Assembly (NCBI GenBank): GCA_947258585.1
Contig: CAMYIZ010000070.1
Coordinates: 62,001-126,000, forward strand
Direction: 5' to 3'
Length of the DNA: 64,000 bases
Source of the DNA: an uncultured Haliea sp.
GTDB lineage: Bacteria > Pseudomonadota > Gammaproteobacteria > Pseudomonadales > Halieaceae
Within the stretch, counting starts at the first letter, position 1. Every line of letters starts with the position of its first letter. The notes beneath the pieces were generated by a model. That model had not been told where the DNA came from, ran no database searches, and saw only the letters and a program-made list of their open reading frames with translations. Positions 33,254 to 41,988 of the stretch are shown one piece after another. A program made the position numbers and the translations under genes.

Positions 33254-34129
33254 GTGGCCAACGTAGATCTGTCAACAAAGCCGCCGGTTGGCGTCGGCTT
33301 GCGACACCCACACTACGAAGCGGCGCTCTCCCGTGCTGCGGATATCGACTTCGTCGAAGTCCATACTGAAAACTTTTACGGTGAGGGCGGTGCGTCTCTC
33401 GCCGTTCTCGAACAGGCACGCGAACACTACGAGCTCAGCTTTCACTGCACCGCCCTGGGGCTGGGCTCCGCCGCGGGCATCTCGACGCAGGCAGTGAACA
33501 GGCTGGCGCAGCTGGTAGCACGCTTCAACCCGATGCTGGTGTCCGATCACCTGTGTTTTTGCTGGGTGCAGCAGGGGGACAGGCGAATCCATGCGGGTGA
33601 CCTGTTGCCCCTGCCCCGCAACGCGGAGGCACTCGCCGTACTCACAGACAATATCGACCGCGTACAGCAGGCCCTTGGCCGGTCTCTGGTGGTCGAGAAT
33701 ATCAGCACCTATATCGACCAGGGCGGACACCAGTGGTCGGAGCCGGAGTTCCTGCTCAGGCTGGTAGAGCGCACGGGTTGCCAGCTGCTCGTCGATATCA
33801 ACAACCTGCTGGTCAATGCCCACAACGCCGGACTGCCGGCAGCGGAGGACTACGCCAGGGCCTGGCTGGATGCGATTCCCCGGAGTGCGGTTGCCGAGAT
33901 CCACCTGGCAGGCTACACCCCGGTTGCGCCCGGACAGCTCGCGGTGGATGACCACGCCGCTCCAGTCTCGGACCAGGCCTGGCGAATCTACGCCCATGCG
34001 CTGCAACGGCTGGGCAATGTGCCCACCCTGGTGGAGTGGGACAACGACTTGCCGGACTGGTCCGTCCTGCTCGCTGAAGCCACGCGCGCGCGGGATATCC
34101 AGCGCGCCCTGCAGGCGGCGGAGGCGTAG
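33254..34129 (+). CDS. bufB: MNIO (DUF692) RiPP-modifying oxidase, BufB-like
   Basis: About 291-residue TIM-barrel multinuclear non-heme iron oxidase that modifies cysteines of the precursor peptide. Candidate iron ligands lie in HTENFYG, SFHCTALGLGS, VSDHLCF, VVENIS, LLVDINNLLVNAHN, EIHLAGY and VEWDND, all positions conserved in the family. The GTG at 33254 is preferred because GGGAG lies seven bases upstream; the GTG at 33248 is too close to it. It starts 20 bases after the precursor and ends three bases before the next gene, a tight operon. Confidence 0.93.
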   Translation: MANVDLSTKPPVGVGLRHPHYEAALSRAADIDFVEVHTENFYGEGGASLAVLEQAREHYELSFHCTALGLGSAAGISTQAVNRLAQLVARFNPMLVSDHLCFCWVQQGDRRIHAGDLLPLPRNAEALAVLTDNIDRVQQALGRSLVVENISTYIDQGGHQWSEPEFLLRLVERTGCQLLVDINNLLVNAHNAGLPAAEDYARAWLDAIPRSAVAEIHLAGYTPVAPGQLAVDDHAAPVSDQAWRIYAHALQRLGNVPTLVEWDNDLPDWSVLLAEATRARDIQRALQAAEA

Positions 34130-34132
34130 GCA

Positions 34133-34882
34133 ATGACCTCGCTCGCTCAACAACAAGAGCACTTTGTCGACGCTGTCTTCGGGACTGACGACGCAGGCTC
34201 GCGACCGCTGACGCCCTGGCAGCAGGGGCTATCGATCTATCGCCGGAATGTGGTCGCGGTGGCCGAGGCAGCCCTCGCAGTGAGCTTTCCCGTCCTGTAT
34301 CGACTCATGGAACAAGCCGACTTTCGGGCACTGAGCATCGCACTTCTGCGTGCTCATCCCCCCGTCGCGGGCGACTGGGGCGAATGGGGCGCAGAGTTGC
34401 CGACGCTGCTTGCGGCGACCAGTGCCGGACGCCAGTTCGGGTTCCTCGCTCCCATGGCACGGCTGGACTGGCAGACCCACCGCTCCGCGCGGGCCGCTGA
34501 CAACCAGTTCGACCCGGCAAGCCTGGCGCTCCTGACCGACCCGGGGATAGACCGGGTGGGTATCGCGCTGGCTGCCCACGTGGGCCTGCTGGAATCGGTG
34601 TATCCGCTACTGGAAATCCGGAACTGGCAGGACGGTCAGGAGGCTGCAGCCGGAGAGTTTGTCGTCGCCAGCGTTCCCCGGGCCATTCTGGTCTACCGCC
34701 AGCAGTACCGGGTCGAACACGCCTATATCAGCCCCCGGGACCAGGTATTCCTCAGCGGCCTGCGGGCGGGCCGTGCGGTGGGAAGCCTGCTCGACGAGCT
34801 CGCGAACACAGACTTTGACTTCGCCCTGTGGCTGGACAGGGCGCTACGGCAAAACCTGATCCAGCACTTCTACCCACTTTGA
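34133..34882 (+). CDS. bufC: DUF2063 partner protein, BufC-like
   Basis: 249-residue protein of the 'putative DNA-binding' DUF2063 family. An N-terminal helical domain (QQEHFVDAVFG ... LSIYRRNVVAVAEAALAVSFPVLYRLM) is followed by a C-terminal recognition domain. In characterised MNIO systems this partner binds the precursor and presents it to the oxidase; the DNA-binding label is historical. It begins three bases after the oxidase stop, so the pair is made together. Confidence 0.92.
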   Translation: MTSLAQQQEHFVDAVFGTDDAGSRPLTPWQQGLSIYRRNVVAVAEAALAVSFPVLYRLMEQADFRALSIALLRAHPPVAGDWGEWGAELPTLLAATSAGRQFGFLAPMARLDWQTHRSARAADNQFDPASLALLTDPGIDRVGIALAAHVGLLESVYPLLEIRNWQDGQEAAAGEFVVASVPRAILVYRQQYRVEHAYISPRDQVFLSGLRAGRAVGSLLDELANTDFDFALWLDRALRQNLIQHFYPL

Positions 34883-34895
34883 ATGGAGAACTGAC

Positions 34896-35348
34896 ATGCA
34901 AACGACCCTCAACACAATTCGCGAACAGTACTACCGGGTTTCCGAGCCCGTGGTGAACCTGTCGTTCCTCGCCCAGGCCGCCGCTCGCTGTTACACCGCC
35001 TGGGTGTTTTTCGCCTCCGGACTCACCAAGCTGAGGGACTGGGAAACCACCCTGTTCCTGTTTGAATATGAGTACAGCGTGCCCGTGCTGTCCCCTGAAC
35101 TGGCTGCCTACCTGGCGACGATCGGGGAAATAGTGCTGCCAGTTTTACTGGTAGCCGGCCTCGCAAGCCGCGTCTCTGCTGCGGGCCTGTCCATCATCAA
35201 CGTGGTCGCGGTCCTGAGCCTGGAAGATATCCCGGCTGCCGCGCTGTACCTGCATTACATCTGGGGCATCCTCCTCGCCCAGATCGTCGTCTGGGGTGGC
35301 GGGGTCCTGTCTCTGGACCGGTGGTTCAACCGCCGCCGGGAGTTCTGA
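34896..35348 (+). CDS. DoxX-family membrane protein of the bufferin locus
   Basis: 150-residue inner-membrane protein with four hydrophobic segments, beginning CYTAWVFFASGLTKLRDWETTLFLF. The basic, aromatic motif around FASGLTKLRDW is typical of the DoxX proteins that end MNIO-DUF2063 operons. Its role is thought to be redox or membrane support of the system, but that is not settled. It lies 13 bases after the DUF2063 gene. Confidence 0.9.
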   Translation: MQTTLNTIREQYYRVSEPVVNLSFLAQAAARCYTAWVFFASGLTKLRDWETTLFLFEYEYSVPVLSPELAAYLATIGEIVLPVLLVAGLASRVSAAGLSIINVVAVLSLEDIPAAALYLHYIWGILLAQIVVWGGGVLSLDRWFNRRREF

Positions 35349-35350
35349 CC

Positions 35351-35917
35351 GTGGCGGCTTCAAGACAAGAGACAAAGCTCAAGCATCTGCTCACACGCCT
35401 GGTCCACGCTGGCATGGTGGCCACGGTGCTGCTGGCGGGGACCGTCAGTGAAGGCCTGATGGCCGAAACCAAACAGCCTGCCGGCATGCGCTATGGCAAG
35501 GCAGTGGGCCAGTTCCATGACGTGCATCACTACGCGGCGATCTACCAGCTCTCCGCGCCCCGCAGGACAGGTGCGAGACATCTGGAGCTTGCGGTCGGCG
35601 CCCTGGACAGCGGTGGTGACACCAGCGCGTTCCTGTCGCTGGGACCGGTCTGGCGATTTCACCCGGGAACCCACTCACTGTACCTGGAGTTCGGTTTCAG
35701 TCCGACCCTGATCAGCGACCCGTCGCTGGGCGGGGAGCAGCTGGGCGGCAACGTACATTTTACCTCGTCGGCCACCGTGGGTACGCGCTTCGGCAGTCGC
35801 GACGAGTACGGTGTAGAGCTGCGAATCCAGCATACCTCCAACGGAGGACTGGACAGCACCAACCCCGGACTGGACGCCATTGCCCTGAACTTCACTGCCC
35901 AGATATGGAGCATGTAG
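35351..35917 (+). CDS. PagL-like lipid A deacylase / acyloxyacyl hydrolase family protein
   Basis: About 188 residues: a signal peptide (about 22-37 core, MVATVLLAGTVSEGLMA) and an eight-strand outer-membrane barrel. The PagL active-site signature is visible near the C-terminus as IQHTSNGGLDSTNPGLD, where His and Ser are the catalytic pair. The GTG at 35351 follows GGGAG, placed two bases after the DoxX stop. PagL removes the 3-O acyl chain of lipid A. Its place at the end of a bufferin operon suggests the operon also adjusts the outer membrane under the inducing stress. Confidence 0.82.
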   Translation: MAASRQETKLKHLLTRLVHAGMVATVLLAGTVSEGLMAETKQPAGMRYGKAVGQFHDVHHYAAIYQLSAPRRTGARHLELAVGALDSGGDTSAFLSLGPVWRFHPGTHSLYLEFGFSPTLISDPSLGGEQLGGNVHFTSSATVGTRFGSRDEYGVELRIQHTSNGGLDSTNPGLDAIALNFTAQIWSM

Positions 35918-35961
35918 GCCGCTTGCGCCGCCGCCTGCTCCCGTGACCGGGAGGAATTGAC

Positions 35962-37266
35962 ATGGGACACAGCTATCACGATATCGCGTTCACCCCAACT
36001 GTGGCGGAGCTCCAGTCCGCCATGGGCAGCCGGGAGGGCTACGCCGCCATGGGTGCCGGCGGGCAGCGCAATCATCTGCTCAGTGAGCGCGAAAGGAACT
36101 TTATCGCCCGGCGGGACAGCTTCTACCTCGCCAGTGTGAGTGAGACCGGCTGGCCCTACCTGCAACACCGGGGGGGGCCCCCCGGGTTCATGAAGGTGCT
36201 GGACGAGAACACGCTGGGCTTTGCCGACTACTCCGGCAACCGCCAGTACGTCAGCACGGGCAACTTCATCAACAACAATCGTGTGTCTCTGTTCTTCATG
36301 GACTATCCCAATCAACGGCGCCTGAAGATCCTGGGGCATGTGCAGATGGTGAGCAGCGGCGAGCAGGACATCCTGGCGCTGCTGGAGGATCCGGATTACC
36401 CGGCACGGGTCGAGCGCGGATTCCTGATTCGCGTCGAGGGTTTCGACTGGAACTGCCCGCAGCACATCACACCGCGGTTCACCGAGGCGGAAGTCCACTC
36501 CCTGATCCAGGCCCTGCAGGAGGACCGGCTTCCGCAGTCACGAGACCCGGAGCCGGTCGGGGATGGGGGTGCGGCGTGGCCGGCAATCGTGGGCGAAGGT
36601 CCTCTGGAACTGGTAATCACCGGGATGCGGCAACTGGCCCCTCGCGTACGCGCCTACGAGCTGCGCGATCCCGAGGGGCGTGAGCTGCCGCCCGTAGAGG
36701 CGGGGGCACACCTGGTGGTCCCGGTGCTGCTCGACAACGGGGAACCGAGTGATCGCCACTACTCCATCGCGTCGAATCCCGCGCGGCGCGACGCCTATGA
36801 AATCGCCGTCCTCAGCAAACCCGATGGCCGTGGCGGCTCCGCGGCATTGCACCGGGGCTACCGGCTCGGTCTCCGCCTGCGTGCGGAGACGCCCGCGAAC
36901 CACTTTGCCCTGCATGCCGATCCACGACCCGCCCTGTTGATCGCCGGCGGTATCGGCATCACGCCCATCAAGTCAATGGCCTTGACGCTGGCCGCGCGCG
37001 GTGCCCGTTTTGAACTGCACTACGCCGGCCGTTCGCTGACCGAGATGGCCTATCGGGACCGGCTGCAGCGTCAGCTTGGCGAGCGACTCTTTATCTACAG
37101 CGCGGCCGATGGCGCACGGCTCGACCTGGAGTCGCTGCTGCGCGCCGCTGGCGAGGACACTGTGATCTATCTCTGCGGCCCGGACCGACTGGTCACCGGC
37201 GCACTGCGGATCGCCCGCAAGCTCAATATTCCGGGTGAGCGGCTGCGCCTCGAGCGCTTCAACTGA
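35962..37266 (+). CDS. PNPOx-like flavoprotein fused to ferredoxin reductase domain
   Basis: 434-residue fusion. Residues about 1-195 are a pyridoxamine-phosphate-oxidase-type FMN domain (FYLASVSETGWPYLQHRGGPPG, VSLFFMDYPNQRRLKILGH). Residues about 205-434 are an FAD/NAD(P)H reductase domain (DRHYSIASNP for flavin, LLIAGGIGITPIKSMAL for nucleotide, IYLCGPDRL). Longer members of this fusion type carry a C-terminal 2Fe-2S ferredoxin domain, but this protein ends at LRLERFN right after the reductase fold. It would move electrons from NAD(P)H to FMN and then to an unknown acceptor. The same-strand context ties it to the bufferin block. Confidence 0.87.
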   Translation: MGHSYHDIAFTPTVAELQSAMGSREGYAAMGAGGQRNHLLSERERNFIARRDSFYLASVSETGWPYLQHRGGPPGFMKVLDENTLGFADYSGNRQYVSTGNFINNNRVSLFFMDYPNQRRLKILGHVQMVSSGEQDILALLEDPDYPARVERGFLIRVEGFDWNCPQHITPRFTEAEVHSLIQALQEDRLPQSRDPEPVGDGGAAWPAIVGEGPLELVITGMRQLAPRVRAYELRDPEGRELPPVEAGAHLVVPVLLDNGEPSDRHYSIASNPARRDAYEIAVLSKPDGRGGSAALHRGYRLGLRLRAETPANHFALHADPRPALLIAGGIGITPIKSMALTLAARGARFELHYAGRSLTEMAYRDRLQRQLGERLFIYSAADGARLDLESLLRAAGEDTVIYLCGPDRLVTGALRIARKLNIPGERLRLERFN

Positions 37267-37279
37267 AACACCAGAGCGG

Positions 37280-37292
37280 GCCCATGGTGGGC
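37280..37292 (+). terminator. Small hairpin after the fusion gene
   Basis: GCCCA-TGG-TGGGC, 14 bases after the stop at 37266. The stem is short and has no T-run, so it is at most a weak terminator. Confidence 0.25.
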
Positions 37293-37340
37293 ACGCGACC
37301 CAAGGCAACACCAACCTGAGTAAAAGGAGCACCACCATGA

Positions 37341-37457
37341 ACACAAGGCGGGGTATCCCTGAATGCCTACGGCAATGTCCGCGCCTGGCTCACCCGCATC
37401 CAGCAACTGCCCGGTTTCGTGGCCATGCAGGCGACGCCGGTGGGATTGGCGGCCTAG
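37341..37457 (+). pseudogene. Remnant of a glutathione S-transferase 3' end
   Basis: An open stretch ending in TAG encodes GGVSLNAYGNVRAWLTRIQ followed by QLPGFVAM, the standard C-terminal ending of glutathione S-transferases. No N-terminal domain or start exists: a good ribosome site and ATG (AAAGGAG, ATG at 37337) sit just before it but in another frame. This looks like a gene whose middle was deleted, leaving the start region and the last 35 or so codons. Confidence 0.7.
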
Positions 37458-37500
37458 GCAGTACCGGCCCGGGGCTGACCCGGGCTCCTGCCGCCAGACC

Positions 37501-37794
37501 TCAGACACCAAACACGGTGAAACTCAGCCCCACATAGGCGCCGTAACCGAGCAGCAGCAACCCGCCCTCCAGACGGCTCAGCCGACTGCCCGTGTAGAGG
37601 AAAAACAACAAGACCAGTGAGGTGCCAAGCATCACCCACTGGTCAAACTGCAGGATTCGCTCATGTACCGGCAGCGGTTGCAGCAGCGCTGAAATTCCGA
37701 GTATGCCCAGCAGGTTGAAGATGTTGCTGCCCAGTACATTGCCGATGGCAACATCGGCATGGCGGCGAAACGCGGCGATCACCGACGCAAGCGC
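37501..37794 (-). pseudogene. Remnant of a Na+/Ca2+ antiporter (CaCA/YrbG family) 3' end
   Basis: About 95 codons encode the C-terminal half-repeat of a YrbG-type calcium/sodium antiporter: SVIAAFRRHADVAIGNVLGS, then NIFNLLGILGISALL and two more membrane segments. The usual GTSLPEL that precedes SV-AA is missing, and upstream homology stops at about 37794, 66 bases from the MBL gene start. The other two-thirds of the gene is gone, so it is a truncated relic. Confidence 0.72.
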
Positions 37795-37860
37795 CCACAC
37801 TGGACATTCCCTCCACCAACGCCGAACATAGCGGGTTCCATCTTTGCCCCGGAACCGCCC

Positions 37861-38937
37861 ATGCTTGTCGACAACCCGGAAGTCTACGCCGGCCTCACCT
37901 ACCCCTGGACCCGCGCCGTCAACCCGCCGCCAGGAGAACCGCAGAAGGTCGCCGAAGGCATTTACTGGGTCCGCTTTCCCATGCCCATGGGACTGGACCA
38001 CATCAATATCTGGTTGTTGCAGGACGGCGACGGTTGGGTGGTGGTCGACACCTGCCTGGACCTGCCGCGCTCCCGGGAAATCTGGGAGCAGCTGTTCGCC
38101 GGCTTCCTCAAGGGCCAGCAGATCACCCGGGTGATCTGCACCCACATGCACCCGGACCACGTCGGTCTCGCGGGATGGCTTACCGAGCGCTTCGACTGCC
38201 AGCTGCTGATGACGCGGGAAGAATTCCTGATGTGCCGCTCCCTGGTCAGTGACACCGGCCGCCCCGCGCCGGAAGTGGCGATCCGCTTCTACCAGGATGC
38301 CGGCTACAGTGAGGAACAGATAGAGGCCTATCGCCAGGCCTTCGGCGGCTTCGGCCGTGCCGTCTACCGCCTGCCGGACAGTTTCCGCCGCCTCAAGGAC
38401 CGCGAGACCCTGACCATCGGCGGCCGCTACTGGCAGATCATTGTCGGCAGCGGGCATTCACCGGAACATGCCTGCCTGTACTGCCCGGCCTTGAAGATCC
38501 TGATTTCCGGCGACCAGGTGCTGCCACGGATCACGCCCAATGTCAGCGTGTTCCCCACAGAGCCGGAGAGCGACCCGCTGCAGGAATGGCTGCAGTCCTG
38601 TGCCCGCATCCGCGAGCTGCTGCCGGACGACCTGCTGGTGCTGCCCGCCCACGAGGCCCCCTTCCGCGGCCTGCACGTGCGCCTGACCCAGCTGATCGAA
38701 ACCCACAAACGGGAACTGAACCAGCTCTATGAACATCTGGCCGAGCCGAAACGGGTGGTGGACTGCTTCCCCGCCCTGTTCAAGCGCGAGATCACCGGCC
38801 ATCACCTGAGCCTGGCTACCGGCGAGACCATCGCCCATCTCAATTGCCTGCAGCGCCGCCGCCAGATCGCGTTTGACACCGACGACAGCGGCGTCCGCTG
38901 GTACCGCCAACTACCGGAATCCGTAGCCTTCGACTGA
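37861..38937 (+). CDS. MBL-fold metallo-hydrolase
   Basis: 358-residue metallo-beta-lactamase-fold hydrolase without signal peptide. The metal motif HMHPDH occupies residues 95-100, with further ligands in GSGHSPEHACLY, ISGDQVLP and LPAHEAPF. Length and a long C-terminal helical part resemble the GloB/RNase-J-distant family often annotated as hydroxyacylglutathione-hydrolase-like or CoA-thioesterase-like. The ATG at 37861 follows GGAA. It is the first gene of a plus-strand run into an esterase and zwf-pgl-edd; its upstream region was cut by the antiporter relic. Confidence 0.88.
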   Translation: MLVDNPEVYAGLTYPWTRAVNPPPGEPQKVAEGIYWVRFPMPMGLDHINIWLLQDGDGWVVVDTCLDLPRSREIWEQLFAGFLKGQQITRVICTHMHPDHVGLAGWLTERFDCQLLMTREEFLMCRSLVSDTGRPAPEVAIRFYQDAGYSEEQIEAYRQAFGGFGRAVYRLPDSFRRLKDRETLTIGGRYWQIIVGSGHSPEHACLYCPALKILISGDQVLPRITPNVSVFPTEPESDPLQEWLQSCARIRELLPDDLLVLPAHEAPFRGLHVRLTQLIETHKRELNQLYEHLAEPKRVVDCFPALFKREITGHHLSLATGETIAHLNCLQRRRQIAFDTDDSGVRWYRQLPESVAFD

Positions 38938-38952
38938 AGGGAGCCTGCCACC

Positions 38953-39846
38953 ATGCTGCAATCGCTCAAGGTCTGGTTGCTGCGACGCTATTTTGGCTGG
39001 AAGGGCGCCCGCAGCTGGCGCGGTCGGTATACCGACGCCCCGTTCAGCACCCTGCAACTGCCACTGCGCGGCCGCCAGCTGCCGGCACGGGTGTACAGCA
39101 GCACGGCGGGGCGGGACCTGCCCCTGGTGATCTATTTCCACGGCGGCGGCTGGGTGCTGGGCGGCCTGGACACGCACCATCCCTACTGCCAGCAACTGCG
39201 CGGGCAGGCCGGCTGCACCGTGGTCGCGGTGGATTACCGGCTGGCGCCGGAGCACCCCTGCCCCGCCGCCCTGGACGACTGCCGGGAAGCGACTGCCTGG
39301 CTGGGGCAGCACCTGGAAAGCACCGGCCCCAACAATGGCAGTATCGTCCTGGCAGGAGACAGCGCCGGCGGCCACCTCGCCGCCTGCACCGCCCTGGCCG
39401 TCGACCCCGACACCCGGAGCCGCCTCGCGGGCGCCCTGCTGATCTACCCGGTTGTGGACCACTACAGCACCCCCTATGCTTCCTACGTGGAGCGAGCCAC
39501 GGGACAGACCCTGACCACTGCGCTGATGCGCTGGTTCTGGGATACCTGGCTTGCCGGCGGGGGCGCGGAACAGGCCGCTGCAGCCGGTGCCCAGCCCGTG
39601 CGCGATCCGGGGCTGGCAGCGATGCCTCCCAGCCTGGTGCTCACCGCCGAGCGGGACCCGCTGCGCGATGAGGGTTTGCAGTTCGCAAATCAGCTGCGCG
39701 CTGCCGGCGTGACCGTCACCAGCGAGCACTACAGCAATGCGGAACACGGCTTCGCCTGCTCCGAGGGGCCGACGCCGGATTTCGCCCACGCTCTGGCGCT
39801 GACAGCGGGCTGGTTGCGCGCGCTGCCGCGCACTGTTGAGGACTGA
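38953..39846 (+). CDS. Alpha/beta hydrolase, hormone-sensitive-lipase-type esterase
   Basis: 297-residue family IV esterase. Motifs are YFHGGGWVLGGL (oxyanion hole), LAGDSAGGHLAA (nucleophile serine), ERDPLRDEG (acid) and NAEHGFAC (histidine). It has no signal peptide. It starts 15 bases after the MBL gene and ends five bases before zwf, so it is part of the same transcript. Its acyl or ester substrate is unknown. Confidence 0.9.
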   Translation: MLQSLKVWLLRRYFGWKGARSWRGRYTDAPFSTLQLPLRGRQLPARVYSSTAGRDLPLVIYFHGGGWVLGGLDTHHPYCQQLRGQAGCTVVAVDYRLAPEHPCPAALDDCREATAWLGQHLESTGPNNGSIVLAGDSAGGHLAACTALAVDPDTRSRLAGALLIYPVVDHYSTPYASYVERATGQTLTTALMRWFWDTWLAGGGAEQAAAAGAQPVRDPGLAAMPPSLVLTAERDPLRDEGLQFANQLRAAGVTVTSEHYSNAEHGFACSEGPTPDFAHALALTAGWLRALPRTVED

Positions 39847-39851
39847 CCCCG

Positions 39852-41306
39852 ATGACTGACATGGTTGACCTGGTAATCTTCGGTGGCACCGGGGATCTGT
39901 CCACCCGCAAGCTGCTCCCCGCCCTGTACCAGCTTCACCGCCACGGTCTCGCCGATCGCCTGCAGCGCATCATCGCCACCGGTCGCCGCGACATGGACTC
40001 CGATACCTTCCGCAGCGAGGCCCACGCCAACCTGCAAACTTACGTTGCGGAAAAAGACTGGGACACCGCAGTCTGGGAGCGCTGCTGCCAGCATCTGCAC
40101 TATGTCCGGGTGGACGCCAGCGATGGCGGCGACTACGAGAGCCTGACCCGCCTGCTGGACACGGACGGCGCGCCCATCAGGCTGTTCTACCTCGCTACCC
40201 TGCCGGCCCTCTACGGCACCATCTGCAGCCATTTGCAGCAGGCGGGCGCGGTACAGACCAAGAGCCGGGTGGTGCTGGAGAAGCCCCTGGGCCACGACCT
40301 CGCCTCCTGCCACGAAATCAACCTGCAGGTTGCCAGTGTGTTCCGGGAGGAGGACACCTTCCGTATCGATCACTACCTGGGCAAGGAAACCGTGCAGAAC
40401 GTGATGGCGGTGCGCTTCGGCAACCCGCTGCTGCACCCGGTGTGGAACAACACCTTCGTCGATAACGTGCAGATTACCGTGGCCGAGGAGATCGGGGTCG
40501 AGGGCCGCGGCGGCTACTACTCCAGGACCGGAGCCCTGCGGGACATGGTGCAGAACCACCTGCTGCAGGTGCTGTCCCTGGTCGCGATGGAGCCACCCAC
40601 CAGCCTCGATCCCACCGATATCCGCGACGAGAAGGTCAAGGTACTGCGCTGCCTGCAGCCGATCACCGCCGCCAACGCCAAGGAGCGTACGGTGCGCGGC
40701 CGCTATGACGCCGGTGCGGTCAAGGGTGAAGCGGTGAAGGGCTTCCTCGAGGAAGCCGAATACAAGGATGCCAGCGGCACCGAGACTTTCGTGGCGCTCA
40801 AGGCCAGCATCAACAACTGGCGCTGGGCCGGAGTGCCCTTCTATCTGCGCACCGGCAAGCGCCTCAGCCGGCGCTATTCCGAGATTGTCATCGAGTTCAA
40901 GAAGCTGTCGTTTTCGCTGTTCGCCAACGATCCCAATGAACTGACCAACAAGCTGGTGATCCGGATCCAGCCCGAGGAAACCATCAGCCTGCACACCCTC
41001 AACAAGAAGCCGGGCCTGACCCGCAAGCTGCGCCTGCAACCGGTGGAGCTGCACCTCACCGAGGACCCGGCGCAGAAGGGCGTGAGCTACGACGCCTACG
41101 AGCGGCTCCTGCTCGACGCCATCAATGGCGACCAGACCCTGTTCATGCGCCGGGACGAGGTCGAGACCGCCTGGCGCTGGATCGACTCCATCATCGCCGC
41201 CTGGGAGGAAGCCGGCACCCCGGTGAAACCTTATAACTCCGGCACCATGGGCCCCGGCGCCGCCACCGCCCTGGTCGCGGTGGACGGCCGCAGCTGGTAT
41301 GAGTGA
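39852..41306 (+). CDS. zwf: Glucose-6-phosphate 1-dehydrogenase
   Basis: 484-residue enzyme that oxidises glucose 6-phosphate to 6-phosphogluconolactone with NADP+. The nucleotide motif is GGTGDLSTRKL (from residue 11), and the active-site motif is RIDHYLGKETVQN with the catalytic histidine. EKPLGHDL and the C-terminal fold are also typical. Its stop lies beyond the next start (overlap of eight bases), so zwf and pgl are coupled. It is the first step of the Entner-Doudoroff and pentose-phosphate routes. Confidence 0.96.
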   Translation: MTDMVDLVIFGGTGDLSTRKLLPALYQLHRHGLADRLQRIIATGRRDMDSDTFRSEAHANLQTYVAEKDWDTAVWERCCQHLHYVRVDASDGGDYESLTRLLDTDGAPIRLFYLATLPALYGTICSHLQQAGAVQTKSRVVLEKPLGHDLASCHEINLQVASVFREEDTFRIDHYLGKETVQNVMAVRFGNPLLHPVWNNTFVDNVQITVAEEIGVEGRGGYYSRTGALRDMVQNHLLQVLSLVAMEPPTSLDPTDIRDEKVKVLRCLQPITAANAKERTVRGRYDAGAVKGEAVKGFLEEAEYKDASGTETFVALKASINNWRWAGVPFYLRTGKRLSRRYSEIVIEFKKLSFSLFANDPNELTNKLVIRIQPEETISLHTLNKKPGLTRKLRLQPVELHLTEDPAQKGVSYDAYERLLLDAINGDQTLFMRRDEVETAWRWIDSIIAAWEEAGTPVKPYNSGTMGPGAATALVAVDGRSWYE

Positions 41307-41988
41307 ATGGCGCGAGTTCCGCAGCCGGGCGGATCTGGATGCGGCGCTGGCGGCACAGCTCGCCGCGGAGCTGTGCGCGGACCTCAGGGTCCACCCCCGC
41401 AGCAGCATCGCGGTGTCCGGCGGCAGCACGCCCCGGAACATGTTCGGGGCCCTGGCCGCGGCCGAGCTGGACTGGGAGAGGGTGGCGATCACCCTGGTCG
41501 ATGAACGCTGGGTGGAGCCCGATGACCCGGATTCCAACGAGGCTCTCGTGCGCGACCGCCTGTTGCGGGAACGGGCGGCCGCCGCGGACTTCGTGGGGCT
41601 GAAAACCCCCGGCGCGGACTGCGATACCGCCGTGGTCGAGGTGACGGCGCGGCTAGAGCGCCTGCCGCGTCCGTTCACCGCCGTGGTGCTGGGGATGGGG
41701 AGCGACGGCCATACCGCCTCCTGGTTTCCGCAGGCGCACAACCTGGACCTGCTGCTGGACCCCGCCAACCCGGCCCGGGTGGCCGCTACCGACCCGGTTA
41801 CCGCGCCGCATCCACGCATGACCCTGACCCTGGCCGCGGTACTGGACAGCCGCCACATCCATCTCCATATCACCGGCGCCGGCAAACGCCAGGTGCTGGC
41901 AGCCGCCGTGGACCGCGACTATCCCGTGGCGAGCGTGCTGGCACAAACCAAGACACCCCTGACCATCTGGTGGGCTCCCGATGACTGA
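41299..41988 (+). CDS. pgl: 6-phosphogluconolactonase
   Basis: 229-residue DevB/NagB-fold enzyme that hydrolyses the lactone made by Zwf. Motifs are [26 protein letters not shown] and [13 protein letters not shown]. It overlaps zwf by eight bases and edd by eight bases, giving a tightly coupled zwf-pgl-edd set. Confidence 0.95.
   Translation: MSEWREFRSRADLDAALAAQLAAELCADLRVHPRSSIAVSGGSTPRNMFGALAAAELDWERVAITLVDERWVEPDDPDSNEALVRDRLLRERAAAADFVGLKTPGADCDTAVVEVTARLERLPRPFTAVVLGMGSDGHTASWFPQAHNLDLLLDPANPARVAATDPVTAPHPRMTLTLAAVLDSRHIHLHITGAGKRQVLAAAVDRDYPVASVLAQTKTPLTIWWAPDD

Noticed and set aside
37235-37537. 100-codon frame starting over the end of the PNPOx fusion
   Set aside because: It runs through the glutathione S-transferase relic in the wrong frame and has no family.
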